This document shows, one piece after another, positions 10,359-20,199 of a stretch of DNA of 64,000 nucleotides (positions are counted from its first letter, which is position 1; every line of letters starts with the position of its first letter). The position numbers and the translations under genes are program-made. The notes under the pieces are model-generated. The model was not told the DNA's origin and did not search any database. It was given only the letters and a program-made list of their open reading frames with translations. Origin of the DNA: Anodontia alba. Lineage: Eukaryota > Mollusca > Bivalvia > Lucinida > Lucinidae. The stretch lies in NCBI GenBank assembly GCA_964016985.1, contig OZ024823.1:113173459-113237458 (forward strand), given 5' to 3'.

Positions 10359-10586
10359 TTAACCCTTGTCCTGCTGAATAAATTAAGATGCCACACCCAC
10401 TTCTAATTTTCAGCCAATCAGATTACTTGATCCGGATTATTGGTATAAAATCACATACTTAATAGCAAACAGTGCAGATCCAGATCAGTTGGCTTCTGAA
10501 AGCTGGCTTCTTCAGAAGCCAACTGATCTGGATCTACATTGTCTGCAAAGGCAGGGTATATCCGGGTTCAGCAGGACAAGGGTTAA
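10359..10586 (-). mobile_element. TTAA-1 piggyBac-like MITE
   Basis: 228 bp bounded by TTAA at both ends, with inverted repeats CCCTTGTCCTGCTGAA and TTCAGCAGGACAAGGG. The hairpin GCAAACAGTGCAGATCC / GGATCTACATTGTCTGC is internal. No coding capacity. Confidence 0.88.
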
Positions 10587-10604
10587 CGCTTTATCATATT
10601 TCTC

Positions 10605-10908
10605 CATAGCACCAGATAAGAGGAGGTAACCACAAGACATTTTTGTTCTTAATTTCTCAACAGAAACTATTTTTGAGAACTCATTAGAAGAGCCTCAGCA
10701 AGGCACTTCTAAAGGGTACCACAACATATATATTTCATTATTTAAACCCGACTTTTATTGCGCAAACATTTGCTGTGGGTACTCATTAGAAGTGCCTCAC
10801 TGAGGCACTTCTAACTGAATACTCACAATGGATGTTTTTGTTATGAGATGAGAAAAATAACGTACTTTTCAGCTGAAAAAAAAAAAAAAACCTTATCTGG
10901 AGCCATGC
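10605..10908. mobile_element. FB-A MITE, compound copy with two palindromes
   Basis: The outer ends CATAGCACCAGATAAG and CTTATCTGGAGCCATG enclose two successive hairpins, near 10690 and 10800, each with the CATTAGAAG-GCCTC core. This could be one element inserted in, or recombined with, another. Confidence 0.7.
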
Positions 10909-11485
10909 TTCTCAAGTCCATTTGCCTATTTAAAAGGCTGGATGGCAAACTATGTAGACCCAAATCAGATGTTGCACAGCAGGCCTCAGATCAGAGTTTA
11001 CATGCTTGTTCATGCCTGCCTGTGGAAACACAGAGGATAAATGTGGTATCCAGGAAAACTGAAGGATGGATATTGTCCCAGTACATAATCAATTAATCAT
11101 TTAATCAATATTGACATATTTACCTTAACTATTGGAACAGACAGACAAACAGACTAAGATCAGATGCCAGTGAATACAGAATCTGATCCAGGTCAAACAA
11201 GCATCCAGCTAATTTTCAATCGAAAATTAGCTGGATGCTTGTTAGACCTGGATCATGGAAAATTTCGACACATCAGTAGATAGGCAAATTGACGTTCTTT
11301 TAAGAGCTATTGTTAGAAGTTAAAGCATCCCATTGTTTGGGATTTATGTGTAAATCTGTTGCTGTTATTCAGGCCTCCAGATATAATATTTTGTTTATGT
11401 TTCACTGTAATATTTGTATTTTTCATTTTTTCATTTTTTTTTTTCAATTTTACACATTCTGGTTCTGATTCTTTTCTTGCAAAGT
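10909..11485. other. Unclassified stretch containing a 72-bp palindrome
   Basis: At 11184-11255, TGATCCAGGTCAAACAAGC and its near-exact inverse form a hairpin of about 34-bp arms with a 4-base loop. A weak GCAAAC-type hairpin lies at 10945-11010. Otherwise nothing is recognised. Confidence 0.6.
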
Positions 11486-11699
11486 TTAACCCTTGTCCTG
11501 CTGAATCCGGATATACCCTGCCTTTGCAAACAGTGTAGATCCAGATCAGTTGGCTTCTGAAGAAGCCAACTGATCTGGCTCTGCACTGTTTGCCATTAAG
11601 TATGCAAATTTATATTAACCATCTGGATCAAGTAATGTGATTGGCTGAAAATTGGAAGTGGGCGTGGTATGGTAATTTATTCAGCATGACAAGGGTTAA
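11486..11699 (+). mobile_element. TTAA-1 piggyBac-like MITE
   Basis: 214 bp, TTAA at both ends. CCCTTGTCCTGCTGAA faces TTCAGCATGACAAGGG. Intact hairpin with TTGGCTTCTGAAGAAGCCAA at the tip. Confidence 0.9.
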
Positions 11700-11755
11700 G
11701 AAAGGTATCTTCAAAAATCCAGTTCTGCTTAAGCCTGTGCTAAGGGGTGTAGCTA

Positions 11756-11871
11756 TTATATAGCTCCAGATAAGATGCTTTCTATTGAAATTTTGATAAG
11801 GCACTTTAAACAAAAAAATACTGACATTTTTCTTATTTCTCCACTAAAACATAAGTTGTTGGTACTCATCA
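11756..11871. mobile_element. FB-A MITE, left half only
   Basis: TATAGCTCCAGATAAGATGC leads to AACATAAGTTGTTGGTACTC and stops exactly where FB-B begins. The right half is missing. Confidence 0.65.
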
Positions 11872-12116
11872 GGGCCCAGTTGTTCAAAGCGTTGTTAGCT
11901 TAATGAGCTCGTTAAGGGTCATTTCGTTAACTGTTTTAGCGGATTCAATATACAATATTCTGATATTTTTTGCTGAAAAAAATGTGAGTAGCTTTTGCAC
12001 TGCAAAAGCTACTCACATTTTTTCAGCAAAAAATTTCAGCATATTTGCGTATCACTCAATTAAAAATTTAACGAATCGTTAACTATTGACATCGTTAGTT
12101 TTGAACAACTGGGCCC
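11872..12116. mobile_element. FB-B fold-back MITE
   Basis: The 245-bp element begins GGGCCCAGTTGTTCAAAGC and ends TTTGAACAACTGGGCCC. The central hairpin is GTGAGTAGCTTTTGCA / TGCAAAAGCTACTCAC, flanked by TTTTTTGCTGAAAAAA arms. Confidence 0.88.
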
Positions 12117-12296
12117 AGATGTGCACCTCCGACCCCGGATTAATTAACTATGGGTTAAGCCTTCTCACAAGACAACTGACTCACACATGCTGCCATTGTA
12201 TTTGGGCAAACAGAAAAGCCCCTTGACAGGATTTACAGGCTGGCCTGAAGTTTGTATAGGACACATTATCTTTTTTCCATGAGATTGCTCATTTAT

Positions 12297-12510
12297 TTAA
12301 CCCTTGTCCTGCTGAACCCGGATAAACCCGGCCTTTGCAAACAGTGTAGATCCAGATCAGTTGGCTTCTGAAGAAGCCAACTGATCTGGATCTGCACTGT
12401 CTGTCATTAAGTTTGAGAATTTGTATAAACAACCTGGATCAAGTAATCTGATTGGATGAAAACTGAAAGTGGGCTTGGCATCTTAATTTATTCAGCATGA
12501 CAAGGGTTAA
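12297..12510 (+). mobile_element. TTAA-1 piggyBac-like MITE
   Basis: 214 bp, TTAA at both ends, same orientation and length as the copy at 11486. About 90% similar by eye. Confidence 0.9.
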
Positions 12511-12912
12511 TAGCTGACTAAATATCTTAACAATTTCAAAGCATTGATGCCTTAATGTCTCAAAATGCACCAAAAGTGTTACATGTGTTTAGGTGTTTCA
12601 TTCATGTGTCTGAATTGTTTTCCTTCATCTTAAAATAATCCGTAAAACTTATGCTGTAGGCAAATGTACTCATCAGAATTGCCTCAATGTGGTAATTCTG
12701 AGTACCAACTGTATCGGTTTCGCAGAAAGAAACATTATTTGATACTCCAGATATCAAACAATTTATTTTGGAAGGATAGCAGTAACCATCTATTCACACC
12801 TGTCTCAGATGAGTTAATAGAGTAAAGAATGTTCTTTCATTTTAACCCAATCCCTTTGATTCAGACAAATGCAAACTTGAGAGGGCAGTCGGTACATTAT
12901 TCCAAGAATATC
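12511..12912. other. Largely featureless; worn FB-A core near 12640-12735
   Basis: TGTACTCATCAGAATTGCC / GGTAATTCTGAGTACC is a diverged FB-A hairpin. Nothing else noted. Confidence 0.4.
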
Positions 12913-13117
12913 AAAGCTCCAGATAAGAACCTTTCTTTAACCAAAAAAGTACAAATACATTTTGTTTATTTCTTATTTCTCCACATAAAAAAGTGTGTTG
13001 TGGTACTCATGTTAGAAGCAAATCACCAAGGCATTTCTGATGAGTACCACAACATATGTTTTTGCGGATAACTAAAAAAAATACTTATCCAATACCCTAA
13101 TTTATTTATAGCTATGA
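12913..13117. mobile_element. FB-A fold-back MITE
   Basis: Left end AAGCTCCAGATAAG, right end TTATTTATAGCTATG, imperfect central palindrome. Confidence 0.7.
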
Positions 13118-13254
13118 ATATGCTTGTCAATGAATGAAATAGAAATGAGATCAATGGCAGGTAGGTCTGAGAAATTTCTACTGATTCAAGACCAGGACCA
13201 GTTTTAGATAATACCTGAAATCCAGGTAAATGTTTGTCTTACTTAAATAGATTG

Positions 13255-13552
13255 CCGGCCTCGGTGGCTCAGTTGGATGCGCCATCCGACTGGAGACCTC
13301 GCGGGTTCAACCCCCGCCGAGGCTGGCAACATTCTTTCGTGGAGACTGATCATGAACTATTTTCTACGGTCATTCTCTCCCTTCCGCTGATTCAAGAAGG
13401 GCAGTTGTCAGTTTCTGGCGAAAGAATGTGCACAATACTGGTTAACCACTTAGAGGACTAAGCCTGCCCAGTAAACGTGTAGTTAGGTAAACTGACCGCG
13501 CTCGACATGACTCCATTGGGATGACTGGGCCGTAAAACCTCAACACAAACAA
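13255..13552 (+). mobile_element. SINE-M, tRNA-derived SINE, full length
   Basis: The head is tRNA-like, with an A box TGGCTCAGTTGGA (13265-13277) and a B box GGTTCAACCCC (13304-13314) closed by GCCGAGGC. A body of about 230 bp follows, ending CGTAAAACC with an A/C-rich tail (CAACACAAAC). Flanking duplications ACTTAAATAGATTG and ACTTAAATAGAATG (13241-13254 and 13553-13566) differ by one base. It would be transcribed by RNA polymerase III and mobilised by a LINE. It is not a functional tRNA gene. Confidence 0.88.
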
Positions 13553-13650
13553 ACTTAAATAGAATGAAAACCTGAGGTGGAACTTAAGAAAAAGTATCAT
13601 CTGACATGTGCATCCAACGAAGACTTTAATCAGCCTGCAATCTGCAGTCT

Positions 13651-13894
13651 GGACCCAAGGTTACAAAACTTTTTTCATGCTCAATCCAGCTGAGCATGAA
13701 ATTTTTCATGCTAATAAATCGCAAATTACGAACAATGCCATATTCCTACTTGCTAAACTTAGATGAGCATGAAAATTTCTCTGCTAATAAATATGAAAAT
13801 GCCAACTATTGTTGGCATTTTCATATTTATTAGCAGAGAAAATTTCATGCTCAGCTGAGCTGAGCATGAAAAAAAGTTTTATAACTTCGGGGCC
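13651..13894. mobile_element. FB-C fold-back MITE
   Basis: A 244-bp palindromic element. The ends GGACCCAAGGTTACAAAAC and GTTTTATAACTTCGGGGCC face each other. Arms contain TTTCATGCTCAGCTGAGC, and the tip is CATTTTCATATTTATTAGC with its inverse. Confidence 0.82.
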
Positions 13895-14413
13895 TGATCA
13901 GTCTTCACTGTCCCCATGAGGAAACTTTGCATCATTGGCTATCCAAAATGTGAAGGTTCTATTCAGACAGCACCAATGTGCAGGCTGATCCAGGGCTTGA
14001 AAATTCTTAGAATCTTCACTCGTCCATTATGACCAGCGGTATTGTGATGATCCCAGTTATACCCTGCCTTTGCAAACAGTGAAGATCCAGATCAGTTGTC
14101 ATTCAGTATGTGAATTTGTATCAACAACCTGAATCAAGTAATCTGACTGGCTGACAATTAGAAGTGGGCATGGCATCAAGTCATTCAGCATGACTAAAAT
14201 TAATAAATTATAAAGGGAAAACCTTTAATTTAATCTCGTCCTGTGCCTAAGGGTACTCGTCATGGCAAGCACACAGGTAGAATTTTCCAGCCCTGTGATC
14301 TGAATCTTCCCTAAGCACATGTCCGAATCTACGTTTTCTGATATTGTGGCTCATATCATGTTACTTCAAAGAAATGACTCTATGAGGCAATTCTAATGTG
14401 TGCTCACATTATG
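13895..14413. other. Unclassified, with a partial TTAA-1 copy at 14048-14204
   Basis: 14048-14204 matches TTAA-1 (CCTTTGCAAACAGTGAAG through GAAGTGGGCATGGCATC to ATTCAGCATGAC) but lacks both clean ends and half the hairpin. Confidence 0.55.
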
Positions 14414-14544
14414 TTGACCATTGTCATGCTAAGTAAATTAAGATGCCATGCTCACTTCTTATTTTCAGCCACTCAGATTACTTGATCCAGATTATTGACA
14501 CAAATTCACATACTGAATGACAAACAGTGCAGATGATCTGGATC

Positions 14545-14739
14545 CAGGGGTCATCCTAGAGGGCGATTTGAGAGAAAAAGTCTCCTTAGGCTGGCTGACT
14601 TCTCCCTATCTTGAGCTGAGGGAAAAGTGAAAATGTACAGAATGTATAGGGAAATCCAAAATTTGGACCAAAACTTCTCCCTGAAATCCTGAAATTGTCG
14701 CAAAACTTCTCCCTCTCTGAAAGCTCTAGGATGACCCTG
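14545..14739. mobile_element. hAT-like MITE, 6-bp target duplication
   Basis: The 195-bp element begins CAGGGGTCATCCTAGAG and ends CTCTAGGATGACCCTG. TGGATC flanks it on both sides (14539-14544 and 14740-14745). CAGGG termini are typical of hAT. No coding capacity. Confidence 0.75.
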
Positions 14740-14747
14740 TGGATCTA

Positions 14748-15882
14748 CAGTGGAACCTCCACTAACGGTCACCTCTGTTGAGTGGTCACCTCCCATTAAC
14801 GGCCATTTTCATTCCAGCGAGTCGGAAAACCGGCGGTACAGAAATCTAAAGTAGGAATACAAAAATTCACGGAAATCGCATTCTGCATCAAAAAAAAAAA
14901 AAAAAAAAAAAGAGAGAAATACATTTTTAATTATCGACAAGAAATACGATAATAAGTTAATTATTTTGATGTGTACCTTTAAAAAAGAAAAAAAATGTAA
15001 TAGAAAAATAATTCGTTTGTTGCACAGTTTTAATTTCTTTTTTTCAAGCACCACGCGACATTGACATTCAAAGGTCACCGCGTGACCAACCGGAACCGCA
15101 TGGCTTGTGTTTATCGAACAATTTATGAAGATCGACTAATTGATTAAAGGACTATTGACCGTTGATGTTTACGCCTATATTGATGATTGACCGTTGATGT
15201 TTACGCCTACAGGTAATTGCGACGGTCAAATCGCTGAATGCGAATTGCTCAAAATGATTATTGACACGTGTGTTTTTCCGGTAAATAAACAACTCTACTT
15301 TCAGTTTCACTAATCCTTTTCGGTTGACTCTCTCGTAAACATGTCTTCAAAATCCCCTAAAGTGCTGACTTTAGATGAATGTATTAAAGAAATTAAGCTC
15401 AGAAGCTCCAGAATAGTCACGGAAGAGTTTAGTGTGGGTCCTACATAATTCCAAGAAACGCTGAAATATTACAAACAGTGAAGACCCAGATCAGACGCTG
15501 CGTTCTGTGGAGTCCGATCTGGATCTACACTGTTTGCAATGACATATCTATCCCAATACTTAGTGTTATTATGGTATAGTAATTAGCATTGCTGCTGAAT
15601 ACTTCTTGAGCAAACTGATTTTATCCTAAAAATTGATCAGAATAAACAATATATAATTGTTATTTTGGGCAGTTAGGCATGTTACAGACAATAAATAAAT
15701 ATAGATACCGTTATGCTAAAAGAAGTATCATAATCATAGTGTGAATTTCACTAACAGCCCACCATTTCGGTTATATTGTCGCAACATTGCTGGTGAATGA
15801 GTACCTCCGCTAAGCAGCCACCTCCCTTAAGCAGCCAAAATTGGCCATTCCCCTGGGTGGCTGCTTAACAGAGGTTCCACTG
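14748..15882 (+). mobile_element. Pogo/Tigger-like transposon, internally deleted
   Basis: 1135 bp. The ends CAGTGGAACCTCCACTAACG and CTTAACAGAGGTTCCACTG are flanked by TA at 14746-14747 and 15883-15884. Subterminal sequence repeats CACCTCC and AACGG/AAGCAG motifs. It still contains the first codons of a transposase at 15341, so it derives from an autonomous element by deletion. A GCAAACAGTG-type hairpin at about 15470-15541 was acquired inside. Confidence 0.82.
15341..15448 (+). pseudogene. Remnant of pogo/Tigger transposase N-terminus
   Basis: 35 codons, MSSKSPKVLTLDECIKEIKL then RIVTEEFSVGPT, followed by a stop. The pattern KVLTL..-..IK.IKL......EEF.VG.T is the first helix-turn-helix (psq/CENP-B type) of pogo/Tigger transposases, normally followed by several hundred residues. 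The rest of the gene is missing and a foreign hairpin follows at 15470. Non-functional. Confidence 0.72.
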
Positions 15883-15930
15883 TACACTGTTTGCAAAGAC
15901 AGGGTATATCCGGGTTCAGCAGGACAAGGG

Positions 15931-16439
15931 TTAACCCTTGCCATGCTGAATAAATTAAGATGCCATGTTCACTTCTAATTTTCTAATTTTCGGCCAATTC
16001 TATTACTAGATCCAGTTTGTTGATACAGACACATACTTTATACTTCTTCAACAGCAAAATGAGCTGGATCTACTGTTTCCAAAAGCAGGGTATTGTTTGT
16101 GTTGAGGTTTTACGGCCCAGTCAACCCAATAGGGTCATGTCCAGCGCGGTCAGTTTAGCTAACCACACATTTACTGGGCAGGCTTAGTCCTCTAAGCGGT
16201 TAACCAGTATTGTGCACATTCTTTCGCCAGAAACTGACAACTGCCCTTCTTGAATCAGCGGAAGGGAGAGAATGACCATAGAAAATATTTCATGATCAAT
16301 CTCCACGAAAGAATGTTGCCGACCTCGGTGGGGGTTGAACCCGCGACCTCCTGGTCTACAGTCGGACGGCGCATCCAACTGAGCCACCGAGGCCGGCCCC
16401 AAAAGCAGGGTATATCCAGGCTCAGAGGACTAGGGTTAA
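15931..16439 (-). mobile_element. TTAA-1 MITE interrupted by SINE-M
   Basis: Shares its left TTAA with the preceding copy, giving GGGTTAACCC. It continues to CCAAAAGCAGGGTAT (16093), resumes at 16399 and ends AGGACTAGGGTTAA. Confidence 0.82.
16094..16398 (-). mobile_element. SINE-M inserted into TTAA-1, perfect 15-bp duplication
   Basis: Full-length minus-strand copy. The tRNA-like head ends at GGCCGGCC, and the 3' end GTTTGTGTTGAGGTTTTACG lies at the low-coordinate side. The target duplication CCAAAAGCAGGGTAT is identical on both sides (16079-16093 and 16399-16413), so the insertion is comparatively recent. Confidence 0.92.
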
Positions 16440-16494
16440 TCAAAAGGTTTTGATAGTTTTCTTTACTAAGAAAACAATTTCTTCACCAAGAAAA

Positions 16495-16636
16495 CATGTT
16501 TCTTCAAGAACACATGTTGCTGATACTGGTTAGAAGTGTCTCAATGGGGCGCTTCTAATGAGTACCCACAACACGTTTTCATGGAGAAATAAGAAACAGG
16601 AATATTTTACCTGATACCCCCTCTTATCTAGAGCTA
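16495..16636. mobile_element. FB-A fold-back MITE, left end worn
   Basis: Palindrome core GTTAGAAGTGTCTCAATGGGGCGCTTCTAATGAG, stated as arms GAAGTGTCTC and GGGGCGCTTC. Right end CTCTTATCTAGAGCTA. Confidence 0.65.
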
Positions 16637-16957
16637 AATTAACCATAAACCACCAACTTTAGTTTCATAAATGATTTGCTTGTGATTAAAAGCAATAAAT
16701 TTTATTTAAAAAACACTGAAGCCACACTAACCCCAACCCTAGTCTAGTTCCGACCAATGTCTTTGCACATGAACACTAACATTAAACGGGCGACTATGTC
16801 CCTCACACTACAAATTGAAAAATTCATGTTTAGTTGAATGGCAAACAGTGAGGACCTTGAATAAACTGCTCTGAACAATCTGATCTAGGTCTATGATGCT
16901 TACACAAAAACATCTACCTGGAGATATTTAGGGTACAGTAAATTTAATGGTTTATTG
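16637..16957. other. Featureless apart from a weak GCAAACAGTG hairpin at 16836-16910
   Basis: GGCAAACAGTGAGGACC pairs poorly with GGTCTATGATGC. No gene seen. Confidence 0.4.
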
Positions 16958-17172
16958 TACGGTAAATGTCCTAAAATTTGGTACACCAAAGTTGCTGACA
17001 AATTGGCATATGCAAACAGTGCAGAGCCAGATCAGACTGCTCTTCAAGGAGCTGTGTGATCAGGGTCTACACTGTTGCCATTCTACTAAGTATTCTAAGT
17101 CACAACTGCATAAAAAGCAAACTATAGGCCAAAATTGTATATAGAATAAAGTGTTTTAGGACATTTACAGTA
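16958..17172. mobile_element. HP-TA MITE
   Basis: The 215-bp element has ends TACGGTAAATGTCCTAAA and TTTAGGACATTTACAGTA. The internal hairpin is GCAAACAGTGCAGAGCCAG / CAGGGTCTACACTGTTGC. Confidence 0.72.
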
Positions 17173-17199
17173 TGTGAAAATTTTCTCTGAACATACCAG

Positions 17200-17390
17200 A
17201 TTTACTCTTAAGTATTCAGATAGTCAGTCGGTCCTTTAAAAACAGGGTAGATCCAGATCAGATGCCACAGGAGCTTGCATCTGATCAAGGTCTATACCAT
17301 TAGCCACTCATCCATCAGTTTTTAAGCTCATCAACAAGTAGTAAACTGGACGTTCATCTTTTAGGACAAGTATGGTAAGGATTTAAGATG
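17200..17390. mobile_element. HP-TA-like MITE, worn
   Basis: Hairpin GATCCAGATCAGATGCCAC / GCATCTGATCAAGGTC, then CATCTTTTAGGACAAGTATGG. Ends unclear. Confidence 0.5.
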
Positions 17391-17410
17391 TCTAATATTT
17401 GGGTTAATAT

Positions 17411-17614
17411 GATACTGTATTTACCCTTTAGTATTCGGACACCTCAACTCCTTACCATACTACTTCTAAAATTTGAACAAGTACAATTTACTACCCGATG
17501 TTGTTTCCAAAAATGGCTAGATGAGCAGCGAACGGTGTAGACCCTGACGAGATGCCACATTCTGTGGAGCCTCATCTCGGTCAACACTGTTTGCTCAATG
17601 GTAAATACAGTATC
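17411..17614. mobile_element. HP-TA MITE
   Basis: The ends GATACTGTATTTACC and GGTAAATACAGTATC are exact inverses. The internal hairpin is CGAACGGTGTAGACC / GGTCAACACTGTTTG. It lies only 37 bp downstream of Spred exon 2. Confidence 0.78.
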
Positions 17615-17650
17615 AAATTTTCTTGATTTTTTTTTTTAAAAAATACTTAC

Positions 17651-17837
17651 AGAATTATCTGCTATTCTTTGGCCATATATTAAATATTCATTTCTGCGAT
17701 TTGTGTCTTCTGTTCCTGGTTTAAGCCTTCTTACAAGTCCAACATAACTCAGGCCGCCCCCGCCAATGGGGACCCAGCCACCACTGGAGTCGTCCCGGGT
17801 CATGACTTGTGCTTGAACACGCACAAGGGTCTCATCT
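17651..17837 (-). CDS. SPRED: Spred homologue, coding exon 2 (EVH1 domain)
   Basis: On the minus strand a 187-bp exon lies between a pyrimidine-rich acceptor (TTTTGTACTTCCAG) and a consensus donor (GTAAGTATTT). It encodes VMTRDDSSGGWVPIGGGGLS, followed by a region ending YLIYGQRIADNS. MTRDDSSGGW near the N-terminus is the hallmark of the Spred EVH1 domain. In animals Spred proteins bind neurofibromin through this domain and restrain Ras-ERK signalling at the membrane. Joined to exon 1 the frame is continuous and reaches codon 70 in phase 0, about the middle of EVH1. The rest of EVH1, the KIT-binding region and the Sprouty domain are not found here. A 103-codon open frame around it extends into intron and is not the true product. 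Confidence 0.88.
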
Positions 17838-18697
17838 CTGGAAGTACAAAAAACAAAATGGTTGTTATAATATTCTAGCATATACACAGTGGACACTCCA
17901 CTGTCACCTCTCAGCAACAGCCACTTTCCTTTATGTAACACACCCAATTTTATGCCTTCCCTAATCCGAATCTTCTCTGATGTTTTAGTGGCTTTTCTTT
18001 GTATTGATATTCGCCACTAACATCAGAGTAACTCCTATTATGAAAATCAGGAATTTTCCTGTCCTGTGTAAAATGTGGGTTTTCACCAAAATAGAGGCAC
18101 TGAAAAAATGATAATACTTAATTTCGTTATGAATAACTGACATTTTGGGGTAACAAACTGGCTTTTACCATGTACAGTCTAGGCAACGAGGGTAAACTTT
18201 GACAGGTATAGTGAAAACACTGGTTACGCAAGTTTCCAATGGAACAAATTATTTAATTTATTGGAAAATTATTTCTTTTTTTTTTTTTCATTCTGAATTT
18301 AATGTTGCTATCTGCTGGATGATATTCAGAATTTTCCTTTGAAAGTGCCCAGCCAAGACTGCCTGGGGAAATTCTGCATTTTTGACAGCCAAGTTGCTCT
18401 GACTGTAACTGGTAAATATAAAATAAAGAAAAGCCACTTAAATGTCAGAGAAGACTCAGACTAGTCTTCTCTAGTCCTTAGGCTAAGATTAGGATTTTGG
18501 TCAACCAGTGGTACTCGGAGGGAGTAAATCTAACAACACTTTTTGATTTGTCTGATATCAAGAGGTAATGTTTCACTATGACAGCAATCTCAAATCGGTA
18601 GCTTATGCCCTGAAAAACATGGTGGCTCTAGCAGATAGTTTGAAATTTACTGTTGGGGCCGATAAACATGGTCAACTACTTTCATCAACATTATCAC
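17838..18697. other. Spred intron 1, proximal part, no feature seen
   Basis: AT-rich. It contains GTGGCTTTTCTTTGTATT at 17988 and a weak inverse near 18430 (AAATAAAGAAAAGCCACTTA), perhaps the ends of a worn element at 17950-18520. Otherwise nothing is recognised. Confidence 0.4.
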
Positions 18698-18876
18698 ATA
18701 CCTCCAGATAAGGCACAGTTTTTATATGAAAAGTACTGATATTTTTCTTATTTCTCCACAGAAACACATTGTGGGAACTTATTAGAAGCACTTAGGTGAG
18801 GCACTTCTAATGAGTACAACAACGTATGTCTTCATAATATATATTAATCCTGATACCTGTCTTGTCCAGAACTATG
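18698..18876. mobile_element. FB-A fold-back MITE
   Basis: Left end ATACCTCCAGATAAGGC, right end CTTGTCCAGAACTATGG, central CATTAGAAG/CTTCTAATGAG palindrome. Confidence 0.72.
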
Positions 18877-18934
18877 GTATAAACATATCTCTAAATAAGG
18901 ACAAGTGAAGAAAAAATGTCCAAATAGTTGAGTG

Positions 18935-19335
18935 AACTCTTCTACCACAACCTTTTGGACCATTCTATTTCCTGTAGCAGGGTGTCTGGTTAGTTTTTAG
19001 TATTACTATGTTTTATTGAAATTCTTGCATTTAACCCTTGTCCTGCTGAGCCCGGATATACCCAGTCTTTACAAACAGTGTAGATCCAGATCAGCAAGCC
19101 AACTGATCTGGATCTGCACTGTTTGCCATTCAGTATTAAATATTTTGAATGTGTATTAACAACCTGTATCAAGTAATCTGAGTGGCTGAAAATTAGAAGT
19201 GGGTGTGGAATCTTAATTTATTCAGCATGACAAGGGTTAATGCAAACAGTGCAATCCGATTAGATGCCCATTGCATCTGATTAGGGTCTGCAGTTTCCAA
19301 ATTACCCTTTGTAAGTCTCCACACTAAAATGGGTA
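18935..19335. mobile_element. TTAA-2 MITE, host of a nested TTAA-1
   Basis: The left arm TACTATGTTTTATTGAAATT leads to CTTGCAT. The right arm starts TGCAAACAGTGCAATCC and ends AAAATGGGTAA. The same sequence runs unbroken in the TTAA-2 copies at 59023 and 60441. The outer left end is worn, so the start coordinate is approximate. Confidence 0.7.
19031..19240 (+). mobile_element. TTAA-1 MITE nested in TTAA-2
   Basis: 210 bp with TTAA duplicated at 19031-19034 and 19237-19240. Ends CCCTTGTCCTGCTGAG and TTCAGCATGACAAGGG. The uninterrupted sister sites read GTATTTAATGCAAACAG, which shows directly that TTAA is the target. Confidence 0.93.
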
Positions 19336-19619
19336 ATGGTAATTAATGTAAACCTGTGTGTTTTCTGTTTCATTTCCACCCTGTGTATACACAAAGAATG
19401 TGACAAGCCCTTTTTCACCACATTTTTAATCTCGATGATGCAATCAGCTGCTACCTGATGTATACATCATTCTACAGCCTGGTTTAACACACATGATAAG
19501 TTCTTGAATCTTCATATCTGTTATGAGCTATGATGATTGTGAATGAAAAGACTTTTAAAAAGCAAACAAAAAACAATCTGTTCAATCCTACGACACAACC
19601 TGTAGAATACTCCTTACTA

Positions 19620-20052
19620 ACGCATTTCACTTGGGGTAAAATTTTCAGCAGACAACATTTTGAGACATTTTTCTTATTTTTCCCAGAAAACAAGATTTGA
19701 CATTTCATTCAAATTGTCCCTAACAGAGACAATTTGTATGAAATGTCAAACCCTGTTTCCTGGGAAAAATATAAGGAAAAAATATCACAAATTGCTGTCT
19801 GCTGAATTAGCCAAGAGAGTGATAAAGGTAAACGTTTAACCCCTAGCATGCTCTGGGCAAATCCAGGAGACAATTGATAGTGTTTTTTCTTATTTTTCCC
19901 CAGAAAATAGGATTATACATTTCACACAAATTATCTTCTTTAGAGATCTAGATAGTTTTGCATGAAATGTCAAACCTTATCAGGGAAAATAGGCAAAAAT
20001 GGTTCAAAATGTGGTCTGCTGAATTGTTTACCCAGCATGCTAAGTGCTACAT
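19620..20052. mobile_element. Two adjacent TTAA-3 fold-back MITEs
   Basis: The first copy (about 19620-19834) has the palindrome GATTTGACATTTCATTCAAATTG, given as arms GACATTTCATTCAAATTG and CAATTTGTATGAAATGTC. The second starts at TTAA 19836-19839, has CCCCTAGCATGCTCTGG, and ends CCCAGCATGCTAAGTGC near 20052. Confidence 0.7.
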
Positions 20053-20199
20053 AAGATTGGACAACAAAACTGTAAGTCTATATACATGTATATGATGATG
20101 ATTTGGTGTTTTATGTCCCTTTCAACATTATTTAAGTCATCTCGAGACAACTGAGGGATCATAATGAAAGGCTCTGTGCAACAAAGTACCACAGAGTCA

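Larger units (their letters stand above)
14414..15934 (-). mobile_element. TTAA-1 MITE interrupted by two other transposons
   Basis: The left end TTGACCATTGTCATGCTAAG is worn. The right end CAGGACAAGGGTTAA is intact at 15931-15934. The hairpin is cut after GATCTGGATC (14544) and resumes as TACACTGTTTGC at 15883. Between them lie a hAT-like MITE and a pogo-like element. Confidence 0.82.

Noticed and set aside
13255..13330. Functional tRNA gene
   Set aside because: The A and B boxes are those of a SINE head. It is followed by a shared 230-bp body, an A/C-rich tail and target duplications, and recurs at 16094 and 20200.
1..17650. Third coding exon of Spred (second half of EVH1)
   Set aside because: I looked for it on the minus strand and saw no segment with the expected residues and splice sites. 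It may lie beyond the left edge, but a weakly conserved exon could have been missed.
17636..17947. 103-codon single-exon gene
   Set aside because: The frame extends past good splice sites at both ends. Only the internal 187 bp shows Spred similarity.
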